Shown here: piece by piece, positions 1 to 6,181 of the stretch
How the letters are laid out: every line of letters begins with the position of its first letter
Numbering within the stretch: position 1 is the first letter of the stretch
Assembly: GCA_014799585.1 (NCBI GenBank)
Contig: JAAVHU010000038.1
Location: 1 to 10,367, forward strand
From: Clostridiales bacterium
GTDB taxonomy: Bacteria; Bacillota; Clostridia; Oscillospirales; Acutalibacteraceae
Reading direction: 5' to 3'
Length of the DNA: 10,367 bases
Notes under the pieces: model-generated
The model's database searches: none
Seen by the model: only the letters and a program-made list of their open reading frames with translations
What the model was told of the DNA's origin: nothing
Made by a program: the position numbers and the translations under genes

Positions 1-40
1 TACGAAATAGATTAGTATTCTGCAATAAACAGGAGAAATC

Positions 41-1645
41 ATGGAAAACAAAAGGCAAATTATTAATATTGTAAATTTTATAAGAGGATATAATTCTGAG
101 CCACAGCCGGAGGGCGAAACATACCGCACTGTACTTGAACAAATAAAACTTATCGATAAGTACAATTTCAAATCAACTTTTTTGATTCAATATGATGCGT
201 TAACTTTCCCTGAATACCAAAAGCTTATGCCGTCTCTTGATAAAGAACGCTATGAAATCGGCGTGTGGTTTGAGATACATAAACCACTTGCAGAGGATTG
301 CGGTATAGAATGGAGAGGCAGAAGAGAATGGGACGGCCATGTTCACTGCGGGTTTTCAATGGGATACAGTCAGGAAGAACGTGCAAAACTGCTTGACAAA
401 CTGTTTGAAAAATTCCATGAAGTAATGGGATATTATCCAAGAGTATTTGGCTCATGGTTTTTCGATACATTTTCTGTAAGATATATTCAGGAAAAATACG
501 GACTTGATGCACTTTGCAACTGCAAGGAGCAGTATGGCACAGATGGTTATACCCTTTGGGGCGGATATTACGGACAGGCATATTATCCAAGCCTTAAAAA
601 TGTTTTCATACCTGCTCAAAATACAGCAGAGCAATTGAATGTTCCGTTATTCAGAATGCTTGGCTCAGATCAGGTTTATCAATATGATTACGGAACAAAA
701 AAAGATTTCAGTCCTCGCCCAACTCAAGCAGTTATAACCCTTGAGCCTGTGTATCACGAAGCAGGCGGCGGATTGCCAAAATGGGTTGATTGGTATATGA
801 AAGAGAATTTCAACGGCGAATGCCTCTCTTTCTGCTATGCACAGGCAGGTCAGGAAAACAGCTTTGGCTGGAAACGGATGAAAGACGGCTTACGCTACCA
901 GTTTGAATTATTTTCAAAGCTTGAAAAAGAAAATAAAATAGAGATTGAAACACTTGGAGAAAGCGGAAGATGGTTTAAAAATACTTACCCATCAACACCT
1001 GCTTCAACGATTACCGCTCACAGTGCTTTTGATGACCCAAACAAGAATTCTGTTTGGTACTGTTCTAAGAATTACCGCATAAATCTTTATGGCGAAGATC
1101 AGCATTTGCGTATAAGAGATTTGCATATTTTTGATGAAAGTATGGAAGATCCTTTTGAAAATACAGTTTGCAAAAAAAATTACGCAATATACGAAACTCT
1201 GCCTGCTGTTGACGGATTTATTTACAGCGGAAACGGAATTAAATCGGGTATGTATTTTACTGATAAAAACAGCAGTAAAGAGCTTAGCTACAACAATATG
1301 ATTTTCACTGAAAAATCAGAAAGCTCTGCTGAGATTGAATTTACGGGTAACAACGGAAATATTAAGTTTACACTAAATGAAAACGAGGTTGAAATCTTAT
1401 CAGAAAATGATTTTATCATCGAAAATAAAATCGGAAGAAAAGAGGGCTTGAAATATAAATTCGGAAAAGAAGGTTCTCACGGCACATTCTTCCCATCCGT
1501 TTGCAAGCAAACCGAAAACGAATTAGAGCTTTCTTACAGAGGTAAAAAATACGCAATCATTCTTTCGGCAGGCACTTTCCTGAACGAAAAGAAAATTTGC
1601 TCACAAAATGGAAAAATCAAAGCAGAATTTAAACTAATTAAATAG
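41..1645 (+). CDS. Conserved hypothetical protein with polysaccharide-deacetylase/glycoside-hydrolase-like barrel
   Basis: The 534-residue product starts at an ATG preceded by AGGAGA (31-36). It has no signal peptide or membrane segment, so it is probably cytoplasmic. The N-terminal ~300 residues read like the (beta/alpha) barrel of the glycoside hydrolase/deacetylase superfamily: a strand NIVNFIRG (9-16), KSTFLIQYDAL (44-54), an EIH (78-80), a GHVHCGFSMGY patch (99-109), then a very aromatic segment with SWFFDTFS (138-145), GTDGYTLWGGYYGQAYYPS (166-184) and FRMLGSDQVYQYD (204-216). From about residue 320 the protein turns into beta-rich sequence that may be an accessory sandwich domain. The classic CE4 Asp-Asp metal motif (TFDDG) is not visible at the first strand, so acetyl removal from a polysaccharide cannot be assumed. 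I recall similar uncharacterised proteins in gut Firmicutes and Bacteroidetes but know of no assigned substrate. The gene stands alone here, and its promoter lies outside the window. Confidence 0.75.
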   Translation: MENKRQIINIVNFIRGYNSEPQPEGETYRTVLEQIKLIDKYNFKSTFLIQYDALTFPEYQKLMPSLDKERYEIGVWFEIHKPLAEDCGIEWRGRREWDGHVHCGFSMGYSQEERAKLLDKLFEKFHEVMGYYPRVFGSWFFDTFSVRYIQEKYGLDALCNCKEQYGTDGYTLWGGYYGQAYYPSLKNVFIPAQNTAEQLNVPLFRMLGSDQVYQYDYGTKKDFSPRPTQAVITLEPVYHEAGGGLPKWVDWYMKENFNGECLSFCYAQAGQENSFGWKRMKDGLRYQFELFSKLEKENKIEIETLGESGRWFKNTYPSTPASTITAHSAFDDPNKNSVWYCSKNYRINLYGEDQHLRIRDLHIFDESMEDPFENTVCKKNYAIYETLPAVDGFIYSGNGIKSGMYFTDKNSSKELSYNNMIFTEKSESSAEIEFTGNNGNIKFTLNENEVEILSENDFIIENKIGRKEGLKYKFGKEGSHGTFFPSVCKQTENELELSYRGKKYAIILSAGTFLNEKKICSQNGKIKAEFKLIK

Positions 1646-1654
1646 TATAATAAT

Positions 1655-1696
1655 AAGTAAAGGCAATATGATAAAAGCATATTGCCTTTACTTTTT
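1655..1696 (+). terminator. Rho-independent terminator after the barrel protein gene
   Basis: A perfect 16-bp stem pairs 1655-1670 with 1678-1693 around a 7-base loop (1671-1677) and runs into a T5 tract (1692-1696). It begins 10 bases after the stop codon. It separates the upstream gene from the adhE control region, so adhE is transcribed independently. Confidence 0.93.
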
Positions 1697-1746
1697 GCAA
1701 TTCCGTTTTAAAGAACCAAAATCAATTATCAAATCCATATACAATA

Positions 1747-1764
1747 TTGTTAATTATTTCACAA
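1747..1764. promoter_or_regulatory. Rex-type operator (distal)
   Basis: The 18 bases TTGTTAATTATTTCACAA fit the redox repressor Rex consensus TTGTGAA/TTGTTAA-N4-TTCACAA/TTAACAA at every constrained position. Rex is the NADH/NAD+-sensing repressor that controls fermentative dehydrogenase genes such as adhE in many Firmicutes. The site lies about 100 bp upstream of the predicted adhE promoter. No rex gene is in the window, so the regulator is inferred. Confidence 0.7.
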
Positions 1765-1841
1765 AGAATTTGCCTTTCGCACAAAGAAATTATGATTTTT
1801 TTTATGATTTTATAAAAAAAGTAGAATTCCAATAAAAAATA

Positions 1842-1870
1842 TTGCAATAATTCGCTTTTAATATTATTAT
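1842..1870 (+). promoter_or_regulatory. Sigma-A promoter of adhE
   Basis: A -35 box TTGCAA (1842-1847) and a -10 box TATTAT (1865-1870) are separated by exactly 17 bp, in an A/T-rich setting with A-tracts just upstream. This predicts transcription from about 1877 and a leader of about 60 bases before the adhE ATG. Confidence 0.7.
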
Positions 1871-1882
1871 ATGGGCAAGTAA

Positions 1883-1900
1883 TTGTTAAATAATTAACGA
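1883..1900. promoter_or_regulatory. Rex-type operator (proximal)
   Basis: TTGTTAA-ATAA-TTAACGA matches the clostridial Rex consensus TTGTTAA-N4-TTAACAA with one mismatch in the right arm. It covers roughly +6 to +24 of the predicted adhE transcript. A bound repressor there would block initiation or early elongation when NAD+ is abundant and release as NADH rises. Confidence 0.72.
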
Positions 1901-1924
1901 TTAAAAATTACAGACACAGATTTT

Positions 1925-1930
1925 GGAGGT
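1925..1930 (+). promoter_or_regulatory. Ribosome binding site that fixes the adhE start
   Basis: GGAGGT lies 7 bases before the ATG at 1938. An in-frame TTG at 1923 would overlap this Shine-Dalgarno sequence itself, so the ATG at 1938 is the real start. Confidence 0.9.
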
Positions 1931-1937
1931 AACTAAA

Positions 1938-4535
1938 ATGGCTAAAGAAATTATCGACAGTGTTGAAAAACTTGAAGAAGAGCTTGTCAGAGTTCGTGCA
2001 GCTCAGAAAGAATTTTCAACATACACGCAGGAGCAGGTTGATAAAATTTTCCTTGCTGCTGCAAAGGCTGCAAATATGGCAAGAATTCCGCTTGCAAAAA
2101 TGGCAGTTGAAGAAACAGGTATGGGAATTGTTGAAGACAAGGTTATTAAAAACCACTATGCTGCTGAATACATTTATAATAAGTATAAGAACACAAAGAC
2201 CTGTGGCGTTATAGAAGAAAACAAAGCATTCGGAACAATGAGAATTGCTGATCCTATTGGTGTTATTGCTGCTGTTATTCCAACAACTAACCCAACATCA
2301 ACAGCAATCTTCAAAACACTGCTTGCTCTTAAAACTAGAAACGGTATTATCATTTCTCCTCACCCAAGAGCAAAGAACTCAACTGCTGCTGCGGCTAAAA
2401 TTGTTCTTGATGCTGCTGTTGAAGCTGGTGCACCTGAAGGCATTATTTCCTGGATTGATGTTCCGTCACTTGATATGACAAACCTTGTTATGAAAGAAGC
2501 AGACATCATTCTTGCAACAGGTGGTCCTGGTATGGTTAAGGCTGCTTATTCAAGCGGTAAGCCTGCTCTTGGCGTTGGTGCAGGTAACACGCCTGCTATC
2601 ATTGATGAAAGTGCAGACATCATTAAGGCTGTTAACTCAATCATTCATTCTAAAACATTTGATAATGGTATGATTTGTGCATCAGAGCAGTCTTGCATCG
2701 TAGACAAAAAGGTATACAAAGCAGTTCGCAAAGAATTTGAAGACAGAGGTTGCTACTTCCTTAAAGGCGACGAAATCGAAAAGGTTCGTAAAACTATTAT
2801 CATCAACGGTGCTCTTAACGCAAAAATCGTTGGTCAGAAGCCTGTAACCATTGCTGCACTTGCAGGTGTTGAGGTTCCTGAAGCAACTAAAATCCTTATC
2901 GGTGAGGTTGAATCCGTTGATATCAGCGAAGAATTTGCTCACGAAAAACTTTCTCCTGTTCTTGCTATGTACAAGAGCGAGAATTTCAGCGATGCACTTG
3001 CTAAGGCTGAACAGCTTATTGCAGACGGCGGTTATGGTCATACTTCATCTGTTTATCTTAATGAAACAACCGAAAGAGCTAAGATTGATGAATTTGCTGC
3101 TCGTATGAAAACCTGCCGTATTCTTGTTAACACACCTTCTTCATTCGGCGGTATTGGTGACCTTTACAACTTTGATCTTGCACCATCACTTACACTTGGC
3201 TGTGGATCATGGGGCGGTAACTCCGTATCAGAAAACGTAGGTGTTAAACACTTACTCAACATCAAAACTGTTGCAGAAAGAAGGGAAAATATGCTTTGGT
3301 TCAGAGCACCTGAAAAGGTTTATATTAAGAAAGGCTGTCTCCCTGTTGCTCTTGATGAGCTTGGAACAGTTATGAATAAGAAAAAGGTATTTATCGTAAC
3401 AGACTCATTCCTTTATAACAACGGCTACACAAAAGCTATTACAGATAAACTTGATGCAATGGGTATCATGCATTCAACATTCTTCAATGTTGCTCCTGAC
3501 CCAACACTTGCTTGTGCAAAAGAGGGTGCGGCTCAAATTAATGCATTCCAGCCCGACTGCATTATCGCATTGGGTGGCGGTTCTGCAATGGATGCTGCAA
3601 AAATTATGTGGGTTCTTTATGAACATCCGGAAGTAGACTTCTTTGATCTTGCAATGAGATTTATGGATATCCGCAAGAGAGTTTATGCATTCCCTAAAAT
3701 GGGTGAAAAGGCATACTTCATTGCTATCCCAACATCAGCAGGTACAGGTTCAGAGGTTACACCTTTCGCAGTTATCACAGACGAAAAAACAAACACAAAG
3801 TATCCTCTTGCAGACTATGAGCTTCTTCCAAATATGGCAATTGTTGACGCTGATTTCCATATGAATGCACCTAAGGGTCTTACATCTGCATCAGGTATTG
3901 ACGCTGTTACACACGCACTTGAGGCTTATGCTTCAATGATGGCAACTGAATACACAGACGGTCTTGCTATTGAGGCTCTTAAGAACATTTTTGAATATCT
4001 TCCAAGAGCTTACGACAATGGACCTAACGATCCAATCGCAAGAGAAAAGATGGCTAACGCTGCAACTATGGCCGGTATGGCATTTGCAAACGCATTCCTT
4101 GGTATCTGCCACTCAATGGCTCATAAACTTGGTGCTTTCCATCATCTTCCACACGGTGTTGCAAATGCACTTATGATTGATCATGTTCTTGAATTCAATG
4201 CAGCAGAAGTGCCAACAAAGATGGGTACATTCAGCCAGTATGATCACCCGCACACACTTGCTCGCTATGCGCAGGTTGCTGATGCTCTTGGCGTTAAGGG
4301 CAAGAATGATGAAGAAAAACTTAAGGGTCTTATCAAGAAGATTGATGAGCTTAAAGAATACTGCGGTATCAAAAAGTGCATTAAGGATTACGGCGTAGAT
4401 GAGCAGCACTTCCTTGATACTCTTGATGAAATGGTTGAACAGGCATTTGATGATCAGTGCACAGGTGCTAACCCAAGACTTCCTCTTATGAGCGAACTCA
4501 AGGATATGTATCTTAAAGCATATTACGGCAACTAA
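1938..4535 (+). CDS. adhE: Bifunctional acetaldehyde-CoA/alcohol dehydrogenase AdhE
   Basis: The 865-residue enzyme reduces acetyl-CoA to acetaldehyde and then to ethanol, consuming two NADH in fermentation. The length and two-domain plan match the family. The CoA-acylating aldehyde dehydrogenase half spans about residues 1-440. Its catalytic Cys is C247, in DNGMICASEQS, equivalent to C246 of E. coli AdhE. A conserved linker (AERRENMLWFRAPEKVY) leads to the iron-dependent alcohol dehydrogenase half, about residues 450-865. This half has a GGGS nucleotide-binding turn at 546-549 and the four iron ligands D655, H659, H725 and H739. All key residues are present, so the enzyme should be functional. 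AdhE proteins commonly assemble into spirosome filaments in the cytoplasm. Control by Rex is indicated by two operators upstream. The heavy use of GCT, CTT and GGT codons is consistent with high expression. No terminator separates it from the downstream kinase-like gene. Confidence 0.97.
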   Translation: MAKEIIDSVEKLEEELVRVRAAQKEFSTYTQEQVDKIFLAAAKAANMARIPLAKMAVEETGMGIVEDKVIKNHYAAEYIYNKYKNTKTCGVIEENKAFGTMRIADPIGVIAAVIPTTNPTSTAIFKTLLALKTRNGIIISPHPRAKNSTAAAAKIVLDAAVEAGAPEGIISWIDVPSLDMTNLVMKEADIILATGGPGMVKAAYSSGKPALGVGAGNTPAIIDESADIIKAVNSIIHSKTFDNGMICASEQSCIVDKKVYKAVRKEFEDRGCYFLKGDEIEKVRKTIIINGALNAKIVGQKPVTIAALAGVEVPEATKILIGEVESVDISEEFAHEKLSPVLAMYKSENFSDALAKAEQLIADGGYGHTSSVYLNETTERAKIDEFAARMKTCRILVNTPSSFGGIGDLYNFDLAPSLTLGCGSWGGNSVSENVGVKHLLNIKTVAERRENMLWFRAPEKVYIKKGCLPVALDELGTVMNKKKVFIVTDSFLYNNGYTKAITDKLDAMGIMHSTFFNVAPDPTLACAKEGAAQINAFQPDCIIALGGGSAMDAAKIMWVLYEHPEVDFFDLAMRFMDIRKRVYAFPKMGEKAYFIAIPTSAGTGSEVTPFAVITDEKTNTKYPLADYELLPNMAIVDADFHMNAPKGLTSASGIDAVTHALEAYASMMATEYTDGLAIEALKNIFEYLPRAYDNGPNDPIAREKMANAATMAGMAFANAFLGICHSMAHKLGAFHHLPHGVANALMIDHVLEFNAAEVPTKMGTFSQYDHPHTLARYAQVADALGVKGKNDEEKLKGLIKKIDELKEYCGIKKCIKDYGVDEQHFLDTLDEMVEQAFDDQCTGANPRLPLMSELKDMYLKAYYGN

Positions 4536-4539
4536 TTTC

Positions 4540-4568
4540 TTGAATATTATACCAAATTAAGATATAAT
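4540..4568 (+). promoter_or_regulatory. Sigma-A promoter of the phosphotransferase gene
   Basis: TTGAAT (4540-4545) and a perfect TATAAT (4563-4568) are spaced 17 bp apart, beginning 5 bases after the adhE stop codon. The predicted start near 4575 gives a leader of only about 16 bases, which holds the G-rich ribosome binding site (CAGGGGGTG, 4578-4586). The downstream gene can therefore be expressed independently of Rex-controlled adhE, besides receiving read-through. Confidence 0.75.
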
Positions 4569-4590
4569 TAAGTTTACAGGGGGTGTCTTT

Positions 4591-5331
4591 ATGGCAACAA
4601 TTTTAGAAAGAGAACACAAAAAGATTTATCGTGACGGCGACAAGCTTGTTAAAGAATTTGACGAAACATTTACAAAGGCAGAGGTGCTTAACGAAGCGCT
4701 TAACACTGCAAGAGTTGAGGAAACAGGATTAAGAATTCCAAAACTTCTTGATGTTAAGAAAACCGAAAACGGCTGGGCTATCTCAAGAGAATATATTGAG
4801 GGTAAAACACTTTCAGAGCTTATGGCTGAAAATCCTGATAAGGAAGACGAATATCTTGATACATTCGTTGAGCTTCAGCTTGAAATTCATTCAAAGAAAG
4901 CAATTCACCTCAACAAAATCAAAGATAAGATGCACGCAAAAATCAGTGCATCATCTTATGAAGCAACTGTTCGCTTTGACCTTCACAATCGTTTAGAGGG
5001 CGTTAAAAAGCACAACAAGGTGCTTCACGGAGATTTCTGCCCATCCAATATCATTGTTACACCAAACGGCGAATATTATGTAATTGACTGGGCACACGCT
5101 ACACAGGGCAACGCATCAGCAGATGCAGCCAGAACTTATCTTTTATTCTGCCTTCAGGATAATAAGGCATTAGCTGAAAAATATCTTAACCTTTTCTGCA
5201 AAAAGGCTGATATTCCAAAACAGCTTGTTCAGCAGTGGATGCCAATCGTTGCTTGCTCAGAAAGCACAAAGAATATTGAGAGTGAAAAAGAACTTCTCGA
5301 TTCTTGGGTAAATGTTGTTGATTTTGAATAA
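4591..5331 (+). CDS. APH/choline-kinase-like phosphotransferase, substrate unknown
   Basis: This 246-residue soluble protein has the eukaryotic-kinase-like fold of aminoglycoside phosphotransferases and choline kinases. The visible motifs are a candidate ATP-binding Lys (K21, KLVKEF) followed by a helix with E35, a hinge-like REYIEGKTLSEL (66-77), the Brenner-type catalytic loop HGDFCPSN (146-153; D148 catalytic, N153 metal-binding) and the DFG-equivalent IDWAHA (165-170; D166 metal-binding). The catalytic set is complete, so it should be an active small-molecule kinase. The C-terminal ~60 residues are helical and lack features that identify a substrate. It is shorter than typical antibiotic-resistance APHs (about 260-300 residues), and nothing here indicates a resistance role. 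It lies 55 bp downstream of adhE with its own promoter, so a role linked to ethanol metabolism is only a possibility. A bidirectional terminator follows. Confidence 0.8.
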   Translation: MATILEREHKKIYRDGDKLVKEFDETFTKAEVLNEALNTARVEETGLRIPKLLDVKKTENGWAISREYIEGKTLSELMAENPDKEDEYLDTFVELQLEIHSKKAIHLNKIKDKMHAKISASSYEATVRFDLHNRLEGVKKHNKVLHGDFCPSNIIVTPNGEYYVIDWAHATQGNASADAARTYLLFCLQDNKALAEKYLNLFCKKADIPKQLVQQWMPIVACSESTKNIESEKELLDSWVNVVDFE

Positions 5332-5336
5332 TCAGT

Positions 5337-5373
5337 AAAAAAATTAAGACGGCTCATATGAGCCGTCTTTTTT
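5337..5373. terminator. Bidirectional terminator between convergent genes
   Basis: A perfect 24-bp palindrome (5346-5369, arms AAGACGGCTCAT / ATGAGCCGTCTT) is followed by six Ts on the plus strand (5368-5373). On the other side it is preceded by seven As (5337-5343), which give a U-tract on the minus strand. It can therefore stop both the rightward phosphotransferase transcript and the leftward acetyltransferase transcript, in a gap of only 52 bases. Confidence 0.92.
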
Positions 5374-5383
5374 ATTTCAATTT

Positions 5384-5821
5384 TTATTTATCTATACGTA
5401 TCATTTCAACAATAGATTTATTACGGTAAGTTATATCTGTTCTTACAGTAAAGCCCTGCTTTTCCCAAAAAGCATTACCACTTTTATTACGCTCAAACAC
5501 AACCAACGCAACCTTGCTTATACCAAGCTGTTTTAACGCATCCATAGCAGTTTCAACAAGGTGAGAACCTATGCCCTGATTTCTGCAGGACTGATGAACG
5601 GCTGTATGATAAATATATCCTCTTCTGCCGTCAGTTCCAACCATAATAACGCCAATAATTTTAGTATCCATTTCAGCAACAAAGCAGGTATCCGGATTAC
5701 GTTCTAAAAATTTAGCTATACCGCTTTCTGAATCATCCACATCATTAAGCCCCATACCCTTGCACGAAAGCCACAAATTATAAACTTCTGCATAATCGCT
5801 GATTACCATTTTTCGTATCAT
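5384..5821 (-). CDS. GNAT-family N-acetyltransferase
   Basis: This 145-residue protein of the GCN5-related family transfers an acetyl group from acetyl-CoA to an amine. The acetyl-CoA pyrophosphate-binding motif A is RNQGIG (80-85), preceded by the strand YIYHTAVHQSC (69-79). Motif B-like ERNKSGNAFWEKQGF (110-124) ends the fold, as in RimI/YpeA-type members. The length is normal for a single GNAT domain. The substrate cannot be told and could be protein N-termini, a small amine or a toxic amine. The ATG at 5821 is favoured over the Met at codon 5 because GTGGAGA (5832-5838) lies 10 bases upstream. The gene is monocistronic, with its own promoter at 5863-5891 and the shared terminator downstream. 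Confidence 0.88.
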   Translation of the reverse strand: MIRKMVISDYAEVYNLWLSCKGMGLNDVDDSESGIAKFLERNPDTCFVAEMDTKIIGVIMVGTDGRRGYIYHTAVHQSCRNQGIGSHLVETAMDALKQLGISKVALVVFERNKSGNAFWEKQGFTVRTDITYRNKSIVEMIRIDK

Positions 5822-5862
5822 TTATTTTTCATCTCCACAAATCAGTTAAAAATTATGAATTT

Positions 5863-5891
5863 ATTTTATCATATTTTGTTTATTCTTACAA
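5863..5891 (-). promoter_or_regulatory. Sigma-A promoter of the acetyltransferase gene
   Basis: Read on the minus strand, a -35 TTGTAA (5886-5891) is followed after 17 bp by -10 TAAAAT (5863-5868), with an extended -10 TG one base upstream of it. It lies downstream of the minus-strand terminator at 5923-5959. The acetyltransferase therefore does not depend on transcription coming through the structured RNA. Confidence 0.7.
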
Positions 5892-5922
5892 CATTAACAA
5901 TTCAACTATACAATCAGTAACT

Positions 5923-5959
5923 AAAAAAATAATGGACAATTCGCAATGAACTGTCCATT
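5923..5959 (-). terminator. Terminator at the 3' end of the candidate RNA
   Basis: On the minus strand a 12-bp stem (5948-5959 with 5931-5942, one G-U pair, loop AUUGC) is followed by A and then seven Us (5929-5923). On the plus strand the stem has an A-C mismatch and only a short T run, so it works best for leftward transcription. No protein gene ends here, since the peptidase operon already has a terminator at 6118-6155. This implies another transcript. Confidence 0.85.
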
Positions 5960-6063
5960 TTCAATATTGGCTAATATAAGGCGATAAGCGATTACCTAAT
6001 CCATCGGTTGCAGGATTGATGGTTTTCTGGCAACCGCTTATCTGAGCAGATAAAATCCGCTCT
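5923..6063 (-). ncRNA. Candidate structured non-coding RNA, family not recognised
   Basis: In this gene-free stretch the minus strand folds into ordered stems. (1) GAGCGGAU pairs with AUCUGCUC around UUU (6055-6062 with 6044-6051). (2) A 14-bp helix pairs 6029-6042 with 5983-5996, enclosing a 32-base loop that can form a small inner hairpin (AAUCC/GGAUU, 6013-6017 with 5998-6002). (3) A weak AUAUU/AAUAU hairpin spans 5964-5977. (4) A terminator hairpin with seven Us follows. The three main stems contain four imperfect pairs; all are G-U on the minus strand and would be A-C mismatches on the plus strand, so the minus strand is the likely transcript. The length would be about 140 bases. An AT-rich TATATA/TATATT sequence at 6066-6073 could be a -10 box, but no good -35 is present, so the 5' end is uncertain. 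It could be a standalone sRNA or a 6S-like RNA. A leader of the acetyltransferase is less likely, because that gene has its own promoter. Confidence 0.5.
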
Positions 6064-6117
6064 TAAATATATAGTGGCAGAAAAAGAAAAAGGTAACAGA
6101 AAAAATATTTTAGAAAT

Positions 6118-6155
6118 AAAAAAGAAGATATACTAAAAATTCATAGTATATCTTC
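6118..6155 (-). terminator. Terminator of the peptidase operon
   Basis: A perfect 12-bp stem (GAAGATATACTA at 6124-6135 with TAGTATATCTTC at 6144-6155, 8-base loop) is followed on the minus strand by six Ts (6123-6118). It lies 27 bases after the stop codon of the M16C peptidase gene. Confidence 0.88.
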
Positions 6156-6181
6156 CTAAGAAAACAATATATTATTTCAGT

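Noticed and set aside
225..590. 121-codon open frame antisense to the barrel protein gene
   Set aside because: No recognisable ribosome binding site or family features, and it is fully covered by a convincing gene on the other strand.
1769..1788. Third Rex-like site (TTTGCC...CGCACAA)
   Set aside because: Only one half-site resembles the consensus; symmetry and spacing do not fit.
1923..1937. In-frame upstream TTG start for adhE adding 5 residues
   Set aside because: It overlaps the GGAGGT ribosome binding site; the ATG at 1938 has ideal spacing and matches the usual N-terminus.
2682..3041. 119-codon open frame antisense to adhE
   Set aside because: The translation is low-complexity and unlike any family, and it lies inside a highly conserved enzyme gene; it is a by-product of codon bias on the other strand. 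The other antisense and shifted frames in adhE and the peptidase were dropped for the same reason.
4591..5331. Aminoglycoside resistance gene
   Set aside because: Only the general kinase-fold motifs are shared; it is shorter than resistance enzymes and has no mobile or resistance context.
5923..5959. Riboswitch-controlled attenuator for the acetyltransferase gene
   Set aside because: A good extended -10 promoter lies between this terminator and the gene, and no clear antiterminator pairing was found, so a standalone RNA fits better. It is not fully excluded.
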